Shown in pieces: positions 23,386 through 32,250 of a stretch of 41,165 nucleotides of DNA. The notes beneath the pieces were generated by a model. The model was not told the DNA's origin and did not search any database. It saw only the letters and a program-made list of their open reading frames with translations. A program made the translations under genes and the position numbers. How positions within the stretch are numbered: position 1 is the first letter of the stretch; each line of letters starts with the position of its first letter. Source of the DNA: UBA2239 sp050177075 (GTDB taxonomy: Bacteria; Pseudomonadota; Gammaproteobacteria; Burkholderiales; UBA9220); contig JBFXHL010000011.1 in NCBI GenBank assembly GCA_050177075.1, forward strand, positions 1 to 41,165, in the 5' to 3' direction.

Positions 23386-25475
23386 ATGCCCGCGTCGGCG
23401 CCCTCGACTTTCTCAGCGGGGTGAACCTGAGTCGCTTGGCCGGGCCGGTGATCATCATCCTGATCCTGGGGATGATGGTGCTGCCCCTGCCGCCTTTCCT
23501 GCTGGACCTGCTGTTCACCTTCAACATCGCCATGGCGATGATCGTGCTGCTGGTCAGCCTCTACACCCTGAAACCCCTGGAATTCGCCATCTTCCCGACG
23601 GTGCTGCTGGTGACCACCCTGCTGCGCCTGTCCCTCAACGTCGCCTCGTCGCGGATCGTGCTGTTGGAAGGCCATACCGGCGCCGATGCGGCGGGCAAGG
23701 TGATCGAAGCCTTCGGCCATTTCTTGGTGGGGGGCAACTACACGGTGGGCATCGTGGTGTTCATCATCCTGGTGGTGATCAATTTCGTCGTGATCACCAA
23801 GGGCGCCGGCCGTATCGCCGAGGTGAGCGCCCGCTTTACCTTAGACGCCATGCCCGGCAAGCAGATGGCCATCGATGCAGACCTCAACGCCGGGCTGATC
23901 GGCGAGGACGAAGCGCGGCGGCGGCGGGCGGAGATTTCCCAGGAGGCGGAATTCTTCGGCTCCATGGACGGTGCCAGCAAATTCGTTCGCGGCGACGCCG
24001 TCGCCGGCATTCTCATCATGCTCATCAACATCATCGGCGGCCTGACGGTGGGCATGATCCAGCACAACCTGGACCTTTCCACCGCCGTCAACAACTACAC
24101 CCTACTCACCATCGGTGACGGCCTGGTGGCGCAGATTCCCGCCCTGATCATTTCCACCGCCGCCGGCGTGGTGGTGAGCCGGGTAGGCACCGGCGAGGAT
24201 CTGTCCAAGCAGCTCATTTCCCAGTTGTTCAGCCGTCCCCAGGTGATGATGATTACCGGCGGCATCCTGACCCTGCTGGGCCTGATCCCCGGCATGCCCC
24301 ACCTGGCCTTCCTGCTGATGGGCGGCTCCATGGTCGGCGGCGCCTACTACATGGATCAGCGGTCCCGGGCCCCCGCGCCGGAAGTGCCGGAAGAGGCGGT
24401 GGAGGCGCCTCCTCCCGAGCCGGTGGAGGTGGGCTGGGACGACGTGACCCTGGTGGACCCCCTGGGGCTGGAGGTAGGCTATCGCCTCATTCCCCTGGTG
24501 GACCGCATGCAAAGCGGCGAACTGCTGCGGCGCATCAAGGGCATTCGCAAGAAATTCGCCCAGGAAATGGGCTTCCTGGTGCCGGCGGTGCACATCCGGG
24601 ATAACCTGGAGCTGCGCCCCAACGCCTACCGACTTACCCTGAAGGGGGTGGAGGTTGGCTACGGCGAGGCGCATCCGGGCATGTTCCTGGCCATCAACCC
24701 CGGTCGGGTCGTCGGGGACCTCCCCGGCACGCCCACCCAGGACCCGACCTTCGGCTTGCCTTCGATATGGATCGAGGCCGACCTGAAGGATCGTGCCCAG
24801 GCTTACGGCTACACGGTGGTGGATGCCAGCACGGTAGTGGCCACACACCTCTCCAATATCATCCAGACCCATGCCGCCGAGTTGCTCGGCAGGGAAGAAA
24901 CCCAGCAGTTGCTGGAGCGGGTGAAAAGGGAGGCGCCCAAGCTGGTGGAGAACCTGGTGCCGGACGTGCTGCCCCTGGGGACGGTGCAGAAGGTGCTGCA
25001 GAACCTCCTCGACGAGGGCGTGCATATCCGGGATATGCGGACCATTATCGAAACTCTGGCCGACCAGGGGGGCAAGATCACCGACCCCGATACCCTGACC
25101 AGCGCGGTCCGCATCGCACTGGGCCGTGCTATCATTCAGCAAATTTATCCGGGGGCGAGGGAATTGCAGGTGGCCGCTCTCGATCCCCAACTGGAAAACA
25201 TCCTGATGCAGGCAACGAGGACGCAAGCGCCGGGAAGCGAGGGCGGCGGCCTGGAGCCGGGGTTGGCGGAAAACTTGTTGAAGCAGGCCGAGACCATGGT
25301 GGAGCAGCAGGAACAGCTGGGCTTGCCCGCCGTGCTGCTGGTGCCGGCGCCGCTGCGGACTTTGCTGGCGCGTTTCCTGCGTCGGGCCGCGCCCCAGCTG
25401 CGGGTGATTTCCCACGCTGAAGTGCCGGAAAACAAGAACATCAAAGTTGTTGCCGTCCTGGGAGGAAGAGGGTGA
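23382..25475 (+). CDS. flhA: FlhA, flagellar export gate protein
   Basis: A 697-aa protein forming the nonameric ring of the export gate. The N-terminal half (about 20-325) has eight transmembrane helices and the FHIPEP-family signature around LYTLKPLEFAIFPTVLLVTT and LRLSLNVASSRIVLL. The cytoplasmic C-terminal half (about 350-690) contains QEMGFLVPAVHIRDN and VLQNLLDEGVHIRDMRTI, typical of the domain that docks chaperone-substrate pairs. Length is normal. An 88-base gap follows, holding an 8-bp inverted repeat (GAAGCGAG 25476-25483, CTCGCTTC 25522-25529), then flhF. Confidence 0.97.
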   Translation: MNARVGALDFLSGVNLSRLAGPVIIILILGMMVLPLPPFLLDLLFTFNIAMAMIVLLVSLYTLKPLEFAIFPTVLLVTTLLRLSLNVASSRIVLLEGHTGADAAGKVIEAFGHFLVGGNYTVGIVVFIILVVINFVVITKGAGRIAEVSARFTLDAMPGKQMAIDADLNAGLIGEDEARRRRAEISQEAEFFGSMDGASKFVRGDAVAGILIMLINIIGGLTVGMIQHNLDLSTAVNNYTLLTIGDGLVAQIPALIISTAAGVVVSRVGTGEDLSKQLISQLFSRPQVMMITGGILTLLGLIPGMPHLAFLLMGGSMVGGAYYMDQRSRAPAPEVPEEAVEAPPPEPVEVGWDDVTLVDPLGLEVGYRLIPLVDRMQSGELLRRIKGIRKKFAQEMGFLVPAVHIRDNLELRPNAYRLTLKGVEVGYGEAHPGMFLAINPGRVVGDLPGTPTQDPTFGLPSIWIEADLKDRAQAYGYTVVDASTVVATHLSNIIQTHAAELLGREETQQLLERVKREAPKLVENLVPDVLPLGTVQKVLQNLLDEGVHIRDMRTIIETLADQGGKITDPDTLTSAVRIALGRAIIQQIYPGARELQVAALDPQLENILMQATRTQAPGSEGGGLEPGLAENLLKQAETMVEQQEQLGLPAVLLVPAPLRTLLARFLRRAAPQLRVISHAEVPENKNIKVVAVLGGRG

Positions 25476-25563
25476 GAAGCGAGACGATCACTTCGCCAAG
25501 ACTTAGCGCGTCGCTGCCTGGCTCGCTTCCCTACGGCCTTCGCCCCCCTGCCGGAGGCCGCCG

Positions 25564-26829
25564 ATGAACGTCCGCAAGTTCTACGCCAGTAACACCCGGG
25601 ATGCGCTCCGCCAGGTGCGTGACGCTCTGGGCGAGGATGCCATCATCCTATCCAACCGCCAGGTAATGGGGGGGATTGAGATCATGGCGGTAGCCGATCG
25701 TGACGTGGATAGCCTGGCTGCGGCCGGCGTGCCCACCCCGCCGCCGCGCGCGCCGAAGATGATGGCTCGGTCGGCCCCGCCGCCCCGCCAGGAACGCAAG
25801 GCAGCCCCGCCGCAACCCGCCGCCGCGGTGGGGCAGGAAACCCCTCTGCCGGATGCCGTCATCAAGGATATCATCAAGGAAATCAAGTTCCTGCGTGGCA
25901 TGGTGGAAGGGCAGCTGGCCGGTTTCGCGTGGGGCGACCTGCAACGCAGGGATCCCGCCAAGGTGGAGATTCTGCGCAGCCTGCTGGCCGTCGGTTTGAG
26001 TCCCGCCCTGTCCCGGCAACTGCTGGACCGGCTTCCCGCCGACAGCGATTTCAACAAGGGGCTGCGCTGGGTCAAGGCCGCGCTGACCCACAATCTGCGG
26101 GTGGTATCGCCGGAAGACGACATCGTCGATAGGGGGGGGATTTATGCCCTCGTCGGGCCCACCGGCGTCGGCAAGACCACCACCGTGGCGAAGTTGGCCG
26201 CCCGCTGCACGCTCAAGCATGGACCGTCCAAGGTGGTCATGCTGACCACCGACAGCTACCGGATCGGCGCCCATGAGCAATTGCGCATCTATGGCAAGAT
26301 TCTCGGCGTCCCGGTCTATGCCATCAAGGATGAAAGCGACTTTCAGCTCACCTTGTCCGACTTGCGCCACAAGCACCTGGTGCTGATCGATACCGTGGGC
26401 ATGAGCCAGCGGGACCGCCGGGTGGCGGAGCAGATCGAAATGCTCTCCGGCAACGGTCGCAAGGTGCGCCGCCTGCTGCTGCTCTCCGCCACCTCCCAGG
26501 GCAGCACCCTGGAAGAGGTGGCGCGCGCCTATGAAAGCAGCGCCTTCCCCGACAGCGAAATGGCCGGCTGCATCCTGACCAAGATCGACGAGGCGGTGAG
26601 CATCGGCAACGTCCTGGACGTCATCATCCGCCACCGCCTGCTGCTGCATTTCGTCACCAACGGCCAGCGGGTGCCGGAGGACATGCACCTGCCCAACGCC
26701 CATTATCTGATCGACCGGGCTTTCAAGATGGCCCAGGCCGTGACGTCCTTCACCCTCCAGGAAGCGGAATATCCCCTGGTGATGGCCGCCGGCGAGGGTT
26801 ACGGCGACCGGGAGATGGTGCGTGGTTGA
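25564..26829 (+). CDS. flhF: FlhF, SRP-like GTPase for flagellar placement
   Basis: A 421-aa signal-recognition-particle-type GTPase that marks the site of flagellar assembly, often the pole. The B domain (about 1-75, MNVRKFYASNTRDALRQVRD) and a Pro/Ala-rich linker precede the N and G domains. G1 is GPTGVGKTTTVAKLA (about 197-211), with TTDSYRIGAHEQLRIY, the G3 segment LIDTVGMSQRD and the G4/G5 segment LTKIDEAVSIGNVLDV. In G3 the Gly of the usual DTAG is kept as DTVG. It overlaps flhG by 8 bases, which fits their partnership in setting flagellar number and position. Confidence 0.95.
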   Translation: MNVRKFYASNTRDALRQVRDALGEDAIILSNRQVMGGIEIMAVADRDVDSLAAAGVPTPPPRAPKMMARSAPPPRQERKAAPPQPAAAVGQETPLPDAVIKDIIKEIKFLRGMVEGQLAGFAWGDLQRRDPAKVEILRSLLAVGLSPALSRQLLDRLPADSDFNKGLRWVKAALTHNLRVVSPEDDIVDRGGIYALVGPTGVGKTTTVAKLAARCTLKHGPSKVVMLTTDSYRIGAHEQLRIYGKILGVPVYAIKDESDFQLTLSDLRHKHLVLIDTVGMSQRDRRVAEQIEMLSGNGRKVRRLLLLSATSQGSTLEEVARAYESSAFPDSEMAGCILTKIDEAVSIGNVLDVIIRHRLLLHFVTNGQRVPEDMHLPNAHYLIDRAFKMAQAVTSFTLQEAEYPLVMAAGEGYGDREMVRG

Positions 26830-27706
26830 GTTCCACGCCGACCAGGCGGAGGGGTTGCGCCGCCTGTTGAACCGCAATTTCGTCCGCGTGGTGACGGTGA
26901 CCGCGGGACGGGAGGGCGTGGGCAAGACCCAGGCGGTGATCAATCTCGCTACGGCCCTCGCTCGCCGGGGGCGCAAAGTCATGGTGTTCGACGAACAGTC
27001 CGGCAGGAACAATCTGGAGCACGCCTTGGGATTGCCGGGCCGCTACGACCTGTTGGATGTGGTCCGGCGGGAGCGCTGTCTGGAGGATATTCTGCTGCCG
27101 GGGCCCCAGGGGGTGGAGATCGTCCCCGCCGCGCGGGGGGTGAAGGCCTTGGCGGAGCTGACTCCCGCCGAGCAGGAGTGGCTGGTGCAATCCTTCAATA
27201 CCCTGTCCGGTTCCGTGGACGTGGTGTTGATCGACGCCGTTGCTGGCTTGGCCGGCCATGCACTGAGCCTGACCTTGGCGGCACAGGAAGTGGTGATCAC
27301 GTTGAGCCAGGATCCGGCATCGATTACCGATGCCTATGCCCTGATCAAGCGGCTGAGCCGCGACTATGCCAAGCAGCGCTTTCGCATCCTGGTGAGCAAG
27401 GTTCGGGAGACGGGCGAAGGGGAGGCCATCTTCAAGAATTTCGCGGCGACGGCCCAGCGCTTCCTGGGGACGAAGATACTCTTCCTGGGGGAGGTGCCCT
27501 TTGAAGAGCCGCTGCGCCAGGCGGCGAGATTGCGCCAACCGGTAGTGGATGCGTTTCCGACTTCGGACTCGGCGGCCGCTTTCCGCCGTTTGGCGGAAGC
27601 CGTGGACGAGTGGCCCTATCCCCAGGACGACAACAGCCGTCTCGACAGTTTTATGCAGCGTTTGATTATGAACAGCCGCCTAACGGCGGAGTGCACGCGA
27701 ATATAA
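26822..27706 (+). CDS. flhG: FlhG (FleN/YlxH), MinD-like ATPase for flagellar number
   Basis: A 294-aa ParA/MinD-family protein starting at a GTG overlapping flhF. The N-terminal HADQAEGLRRLL is the DQAxxLR motif that stimulates the FlhF GTPase. The ATPase loop reads GREGVGKT at 29-36; compared with the deviant Walker A KGGVGKT, the signature lysine is Arg30 and the next Gly is Glu31, while the phosphate lysine Lys35 is kept. The DADLGL switch region is replaced by VFDEQSGRNNLEHALGL, and the DTGAG segment by LIDAVAGL. It looks like a divergent FlhG; whether it dimerises and hydrolyses ATP normally is uncertain. Confidence 0.88.
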   Translation: MVEFHADQAEGLRRLLNRNFVRVVTVTAGREGVGKTQAVINLATALARRGRKVMVFDEQSGRNNLEHALGLPGRYDLLDVVRRERCLEDILLPGPQGVEIVPAARGVKALAELTPAEQEWLVQSFNTLSGSVDVVLIDAVAGLAGHALSLTLAAQEVVITLSQDPASITDAYALIKRLSRDYAKQRFRILVSKVRETGEGEAIFKNFAATAQRFLGTKILFLGEVPFEEPLRQAARLRQPVVDAFPTSDSAAAFRRLAEAVDEWPYPQDDNSRLDSFMQRLIMNSRLTAECTRI

Positions 27707-27718
27707 CCACAAGAAAAT

Positions 27719-28441
27719 ATGTATCGCCCCAAAGGGTTGCCGGACAAGGAACAAGCCATCGCCGACCACCTTCCGTTGGTCAAGCGGATCGCTTTCCACC
27801 TTATCGCCCGTCTTCCTCACAGCGTTCAGGTGGAGGACCTGGTGCAGGCCGGAATGATCGGCCTGATGGATGCTATCAATAATTTCGATCCCGGCCAGGG
27901 GGCGCAGTTCGAGACCTATGCCTCCCAGCGCATCCGTGGCGCCATGCTGGACGAATTGCGCCAAGTGGATTGGCTGCCGCGAAGCGCGCGCAAGAATCTG
28001 CGTCAGATCGAGAAGGTCATTCATACGTTGGAGCAGAAACTGGGGCGTTCCCCTTCGGAAACGGAGGCTGCCGAGGCCCTGGGAGTGCCCCTGGCGGAAT
28101 ACCAGCAGATGCTTCAGGACGGCCGCGGCCACCAGTTGGTGTATTACGAGGATTTCTACGACAGCGACGAGGGCGACAACGATTTTCTCGACCGCCACTT
28201 GGCCGACAGTCGGGAAAATCCCCTGGAGAAAATTCAGGACGACGGGTTCCGTGCTACCCTGGTAGAGGCGATTCGCGGTCTGCCGGAAAGGGAGAAGCTG
28301 GTGATGGGGCTCTACTATGAAGAAGAGCTCAACCTGCGTGAGATCGGCGAGGTGCTGGGGGTGACGGAATCCCGCGTATGCCAGCTGCACAGCCAGGCCA
28401 TCGCTCGGCTGCGCAGCCGGCTCAAAGACTGGCTGGAGTGA
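27719..28441 (+). CDS. fliA: FliA, flagellar sigma factor (sigma-28)
   Basis: A 240-aa sigma factor for late flagellar, motor and chemotaxis genes. Region 2 contains EDLVQAGMIGLMDAINNFDP and FETYASQRIRGAMLDELRQ; region 3 has the ARKNLRQIEKVIHTLEQKLGR stretch (in part); region 4 has the helix-turn-helix LREIGEVLGVTESRVCQLHS. It lies 12 bases after flhG in one operon. Its likely antagonist FlgM is encoded at 30654-30965. Confidence 0.97.
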   Translation: MYRPKGLPDKEQAIADHLPLVKRIAFHLIARLPHSVQVEDLVQAGMIGLMDAINNFDPGQGAQFETYASQRIRGAMLDELRQVDWLPRSARKNLRQIEKVIHTLEQKLGRSPSETEAAEALGVPLAEYQQMLQDGRGHQLVYYEDFYDSDEGDNDFLDRHLADSRENPLEKIQDDGFRATLVEAIRGLPEREKLVMGLYYEEELNLREIGEVLGVTESRVCQLHSQAIARLRSRLKDWLE

Positions 28442-28471
28442 AAAAGGTGGCGTCAGGCCATGCTTTATGCA

Positions 28472-28498
28472 TAAAATTGGCGTGACTGGCCGCGGTAA
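28472..28498 (+). promoter_or_regulatory. Candidate sigma-28 promoter of motCD
   Basis: TAAAATTG (28472-28479) and CGCGGTAA (28491-28498), exactly 11 bases apart, match the sigma-28 consensus TAAAGTTT-N11-GCCGATAA at 6 of 8 and 5 of 8 positions. It lies 61 bases before the motC ATG in a 118-base gap that holds no other clear signal. Confidence 0.45.
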
Positions 28499-28559
28499 AC
28501 GGTAGCCGGCAAGGAAAACACGAAGAACAGGGCGTGCGGACGAGGGAGACGCCGGAAAC

Positions 28560-29300
28560 ATGGATATCATCAGCATCATTGGCCTGTTGCTCGGCCTGAC
28601 CGCGATTGTCGGTGGGCAAATCCTGGAGGGAGGCCATATTGGGTCCCTGCTCCAGGTGACCGCTTTCATCATCGTCATCGGCGGCACCATGGGGGCGACC
28701 ATGATGCAGCACTCGCCGCCGGTTTTCTGGCAGGGACTGAAGATGCTGGCCTGGGTGTTTTTTCCTCCCCAGCAATCCGAGGAGCAGGTCATCGAGCAAA
28801 TCATCACCTGGAGCCAGACCGCGCGCAAGGGCGGCTTATTGTCCCTGGAGCCGGTGATCGACCAGCTTGATGACCCCTTCATGCAAAAGGGCCTGCAGAT
28901 GCTGGTGGACGGCGCCGAGCCGGAGTATCTGCGCACAGCCCTGGAAGTGGAAGTGGACGCTTACGAAGAGCACAACTTGAAATGTGCGGGCGTGTGGCTG
29001 GCGGCGGGAGGCTATGCGCCCACCATCGGTATCTTGGGGGCGGTGATGGGGCTGATCCACGTGATGGAGAACCTGTCCGACCCTTCCAAATTGGGCTCCG
29101 GCATCGCCGTGGCCTTCGTTGCCACCATTTATGGCGTGGGCTCCGCCAACCTGATCCTGATCCCCATGTCCAACAAACTCAAATCCATCGTTGGCAAGCA
29201 GGTGGTGATGCGCCTGATGCTGATCGAGGGGCTGGTGGCGATCGCCAACGGTGAAAACCCGCGCATGATCGAAAGCAAGCTGCGGGGTTTCGTGGTCTGA
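28560..29300 (+). CDS. motC: MotC-type (MotA family) flagellar stator protein
   Basis: A 246-aa membrane protein with four transmembrane helices (about 3-20, 30-50, 145-168, 178-200). Segments of the family are VIGGTMGATMMQ, FMQKGLQMLVDG, WLAAGGYAPTIGILGAVMGLIHVM (in part) and the final ENPRMIESKLRGF. Short size and pattern are those of the MotC/PomA branch rather than the longer E. coli MotA. With MotD it forms the proton-driven stator unit turning the rotor. It is the first gene of a two-gene unit. Confidence 0.93.
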   Translation: MDIISIIGLLLGLTAIVGGQILEGGHIGSLLQVTAFIIVIGGTMGATMMQHSPPVFWQGLKMLAWVFFPPQQSEEQVIEQIITWSQTARKGGLLSLEPVIDQLDDPFMQKGLQMLVDGAEPEYLRTALEVEVDAYEEHNLKCAGVWLAAGGYAPTIGILGAVMGLIHVMENLSDPSKLGSGIAVAFVATIYGVGSANLILIPMSNKLKSIVGKQVVMRLMLIEGLVAIANGENPRMIESKLRGFVV

Positions 29301-29325
29301 TTCCCCTCTCGACAGGAAGAGAGAT

Positions 29326-30168
29326 ATGGCGCGCAGGAAAAAGCACGAAGAGCACGAGAACCTCGAACGCTGGCTGGTTTCCTACGCGGACTTCATCACC
29401 CTGATGTTCGCCTTTTTCGTGGTGATGTACTCCCTCTCTTCGCTCAACGAGGGCAAATACAAAGTTCTCAGCGAATCCCTGCTTCACGCCTTCCAGAATC
29501 CTTCCTCGCTCATTATCCAGAAGCCGGAAATGGCGGCCGGGCATAAGGTGGTGACCCCGCCGCAGGTTGCCGTTATTCCCAAGCCGATGACGGCGGCAAA
29601 TGTGCGCATCAAGGAACAGGAGAAACGCCTCAAGGGCATCGCCGAGGACGTGATGAAGGTCATGGACCCCTTGGTGAAAGAAGGGCAAGTCAAAATCACC
29701 CAAAGCGAACGCGGTATCGCCATCGAAATCAACGCCAGCGTGCTTTTCCCTTCCGGGGAGGCGAAGCTGACGCCGGACTCGGTGAAGGTGCTGACGGCGG
29801 TGGGGCAGGTCCTGACTTCGGTGGACAACCCGGTGCAAGTGGAGGGCTATACCGATAACATCCCGATCAAGTCGCCGCTCTTTCCCAGCAATTGGGAATT
29901 GTCCGCCGCCAGGGCCAGCAGCGTGGTGCGGCTGTTCGTCGAGAACGGCGTCGACTCGGCACGCTTGGTGGCCGTCGGTTACGGGGAGAACCACCCCGTC
30001 GAGTCCAACGATACGCCGGAAGGGCGGGCGAGAAATCGCCGGGTGGCGGTGATGATTCTCAACAAGGAGCAGGAAAAGGTCAGCGACGTCCCGGTGGTCA
30101 GCGGCCCCAGCGGAAACGTTCCGGGAACGCCTCCCCCCCTCGCGCCGCCAAACGGGGCCGGGCGCTAG
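29326..30168 (+). CDS. motD: MotD-type (MotB family) flagellar stator protein
   Basis: A 280-aa protein with one transmembrane helix near the N-terminus (about 18-40). Asp22 in SYADFITLM is the expected proton-binding residue, pointing to a proton- rather than sodium-driven motor, though this is inference. A coiled linker precedes an OmpA-like peptidoglycan-binding domain (about 125-245) with GYTDNIPI, WELSAARASSVVR and NRRVAVMI. The Pro-rich tail is probably disordered. Its TAG stop shares the palindrome CTAG with the stop of flgN on the other strand. Confidence 0.94.
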   Translation: MARRKKHEEHENLERWLVSYADFITLMFAFFVVMYSLSSLNEGKYKVLSESLLHAFQNPSSLIIQKPEMAAGHKVVTPPQVAVIPKPMTAANVRIKEQEKRLKGIAEDVMKVMDPLVKEGQVKITQSERGIAIEINASVLFPSGEAKLTPDSVKVLTAVGQVLTSVDNPVQVEGYTDNIPIKSPLFPSNWELSAARASSVVRLFVENGVDSARLVAVGYGENHPVESNDTPEGRARNRRVAVMILNKEQEKVSDVPVVSGPSGNVPGTPPPLAPPNGAGR

Positions 30169-30644
30169 ACCTTGTCCCGGTGACGGCCTCCGGCGCCGGA
30201 GAGGTGCTGACCGTCAGGGCCGTAGAGCGTGGTCTGGTTGGCGGCGGACATGAGCACCGCCAAGGCTTGCTGGTTATGCTGGAGCTTCAGCTCAATCATC
30301 TTGCCGTTGGTTTCGTTGGCCAAACGGGTGGATGCCGCAACGCGCAGCAACTCATTCCAAACGGTTTCAATGTCCTGGGTTTCGGCCGTTGCCGCCTGGC
30401 GGCTGAGCCAAGTGGCCATGCCTTCCTTGTTGGCGGGGAGCCCTTGAGAAGACAGAAAATGGTTCCGTGTCTCGGCGAGTCGAGTCAGCTCGATAACCAG
30501 GTTGCTTTTGGTTTGGGCAATATCGGTGAGACGGTCGATTTCGCCATTCACCAGTGCGGTTTGTTCAGCCTCCAGGGTAGCGAGAAAACGCTCGAACGTG
30601 CGATGCTCCTGGCGGAGAAGGGCGAGAAACTCGTGGGAGGTCAT
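30165..30644 (-). CDS. flgN: FlgN, export chaperone for hook-filament junction proteins
   Basis: A 159-aa mostly helical protein with the FlgN pattern: an N-terminal helix pair (LRQEHRTFERFLATLEAEQTAL), a middle segment (IAQTKSNLVIELTRLAETRN), and a C-terminal helix with ANETNGKMIELKLQHNQQALAVL and LYGPDGQ. It escorts FlgK and FlgL to the export gate. It lies 9 bases after flgM in the same operon and meets motD tail to tail with a 4-base overlap. Confidence 0.92.
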   Translation of the reverse strand: MTSHEFLALLRQEHRTFERFLATLEAEQTALVNGEIDRLTDIAQTKSNLVIELTRLAETRNHFLSSQGLPANKEGMATWLSRQAATAETQDIETVWNELLRVAASTRLANETNGKMIELKLQHNQQALAVLMSAANQTTLYGPDGQHLSGAGGRHRDKV

Positions 30645-30653
30645 GATGGGATT

Positions 30654-30965
30654 TTAATTCTTTTTTTCCATCAACTCTTGCACCGTGGCGATCAGCCTGT
30701 CGGCCACCGCTTCGGGGTTGACCTTGAAGCGGCCTTCACGGATGGCTTCTTTGATGGTTTCGATACGAGCGGTATCCACCACCTGAGCGTCGTTGAGGTT
30801 GCTCACCATGGCCATCAGGCCGGTGGAGAGGGGCGTGAGCTCGACGTTGTCACTCGTGCCCGACGCGGCAGACTCGGCTGTCTTGGCCGAGCGCTTCGCG
30901 CCCACGCGGGACTGTCGCTCGGTTTTTGACGGCCCCGAAACGGGCTTGATGGTGATGTCGGCCAA
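30654..30965 (-). CDS. flgM: FlgM, anti-sigma-28 factor
   Basis: A 103-aa, largely disordered protein with the usual start MADITIKPVSGPSKTE and a C-terminal part that forms helices on FliA (STGLMAMVSNLNDAQVVDTARIETIKEAIREGRF in two pieces: LMAMVSNLNDAQVVDTARIE and IKEAIREGRFKVNPEAVADR). It holds FliA inactive until the hook is complete and FlgM is exported. Transcribed from a sigma-28 promoter just upstream, giving feedback control. Confidence 0.94.
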   Translation of the reverse strand: MADITIKPVSGPSKTERQSRVGAKRSAKTAESAASGTSDNVELTPLSTGLMAMVSNLNDAQVVDTARIETIKEAIREGRFKVNPEAVADRLIATVQELMEKKN

Positions 30966-30998
30966 AACTCGATCCTCGTCAGCGATTGCGTTTTTGTT

Positions 30999-31025
30999 AC
31001 ATCGGACGGCAAAAGAGAAACTTGA
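30999..31025 (-). promoter_or_regulatory. Sigma-28 promoter of flgMN
   Basis: On the minus strand, TCAAGTTT (31018-31025) and TCCGATGT (30999-31006) stand exactly 11 bases apart, against the consensus TAAAGTTT-N11-GCCGATAA (7 of 8 and 5 of 8 matches). It lies 33 bases upstream of the flgM ATG. Confidence 0.7.
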
Positions 31026-31082
31026 GCTTCCACTTCAAATAATTGCACATCGGTGATGGTGCTGCAAGGCGCCTTTATCTAT

Positions 31083-31102
31083 CGTTCGAATGGCTTCGAA
31101 CG
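31083..31102. repeat. Perfect 8-bp hairpin downstream of proB
   Basis: CGTTCGAA (31083-31090), a TGGC loop, and TTCGAACG (31095-31102). It lies 30 bases past the proB stop on the minus strand and about 58 bases upstream of the flgM promoter. It has no T-run; it may end or protect the proB transcript or bind a regulator of flgM. Confidence 0.5.
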
Positions 31103-31131
31103 GCATCGATGCGGTTACCCTTTGCCAAGCA

Positions 31132-32250
31132 TTAAAGCAGAACCAGGTTATCCCGGTGAATCAATTCAGGTTCGTCCACGTAGCCCAGGATGGCCTCGAT
31201 TTCCTGGCTTGGCCGGCGCATGATGCGTCGCGTCTCGTCGGCGCTGTAGTTGGCCAGTCCCCTCGCGATTTCCCGGCCCGAGGCATCGAGGCAGGAGACA
31301 ACCTCGCCGCGCTCGAAATGGCCTTCAACCTGCTGCACGCCGATGGGGAGCAGACTCTTCCCCGCTTCCCGCAGGGCCTTGGCGGCGCCGGCGTCCAAGA
31401 CGATGCGGCCGCGGACCTGAAGATGATCGGCGAGCCACTGCTTGCGGGCGGCCATTTTCATCTCGCCGGCGACGAGCTGGGTGCCGATGGCTTCGCCCTT
31501 GCATAGGCGCACCAGCACATCCGGCTCCCGCCCCCAGGCGATGACGGTGTGGGCGCCGCTGCGGGCGGCACGTTTGGCTGCCAATATCTTGGTCAGCATG
31601 CCGCCGCGGCCGATGGCGCTGCCGGCGCCGCCAGCCATCTTTTCCAGCTCGGCGTCTCCCGCACGGGCTTCGGTGACGAGGGTGGCGGAGGGATCCTTGC
31701 GCGGGTCGGCGGTGTATAGCCCCGGCTGGTCGGTCATGATGACCAGGGCGTCGGCTTCGATGAGATTGGCCACCAGGGAACCCAGGGTATCGTTGTCGCC
31801 GAAGCGGATTTCATCCGTGGCGACGGTGTCGTTTTCGTTGATGATCGGGATGACCTTCAAACCCAGCAGGGCGAGAAGGGTGGAGCGGGAGTTGAGATAG
31901 CGGCGGCGATCGGAAAGGTCGTCGTGGGTGAGGAGAATTTGGGCGGTGTGCAGGTTGTGCTGGCGGAAGCAGCTTTCGTACATCTGCACCAGCCCCATCT
32001 GGCCGACGGCCGCGGCGGCCTGGAGTTCGTAGAGGGCGCTGGGGCGCTTGCTCCAGCCCAGGCGCTGCATGCCCTCGGCCACGGCACCGCTGGAAACCAG
32101 CACCACTTCGCGGCCCATGCTGCTCAAGGCGGCGATCTGCGCGGCCCAGGCGGCAATGGCGGTTTGGTCCAGACCGGTGCCGTTGTTGGTGACCAGGCTG
32201 CTGCCGACTTTGACCACCAGGCGCTTGGCGTCGGAGAGAATGGATTTCAT
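31132..32250 (-). CDS. proB: Glutamate 5-kinase
   Basis: Phosphorylates glutamate in the first step of proline synthesis. The 372-aa protein has an amino-acid kinase domain (about 1-260) with VVKVGSSLVTN, VVLVSSGAVAEGMQRLG, IPIINENDTVATDEIRFGDND and GRGGMLTKILAAKRAA. A C-terminal PUA domain follows (about 278-355, GRIVLDAGAAKALREAGKSL). Its ATG overlaps the obgE stop by 3 bases, so the two are coupled. proA is not in the window. Confidence 0.97.
   Translation of the reverse strand: MKSILSDAKRLVVKVGSSLVTNNGTGLDQTAIAAWAAQIAALSSMGREVVLVSSGAVAEGMQRLGWSKRPSALYELQAAAAVGQMGLVQMYESCFRQHNLHTAQILLTHDDLSDRRRYLNSRSTLLALLGLKVIPIINENDTVATDEIRFGDNDTLGSLVANLIEADALVIMTDQPGLYTADPRKDPSATLVTEARAGDAELEKMAGGAGSAIGRGGMLTKILAAKRAARSGAHTVIAWGREPDVLVRLCKGEAIGTQLVAGEMKMAARKQWLADHLQVRGRIVLDAGAAKALREAGKSLLPIGVQQVEGHFERGEVVSCLDASGREIARGLANYSADETRRIMRRPSQEIEAILGYVDEPELIHRDNLVLL

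Noticed and set aside
28454..28468. Possible sigma-54 site (GG and GC elements) upstream of motC
   Set aside because: The GG to GC distance is 11 bases rather than the required 10, and the flanking consensus is poor.
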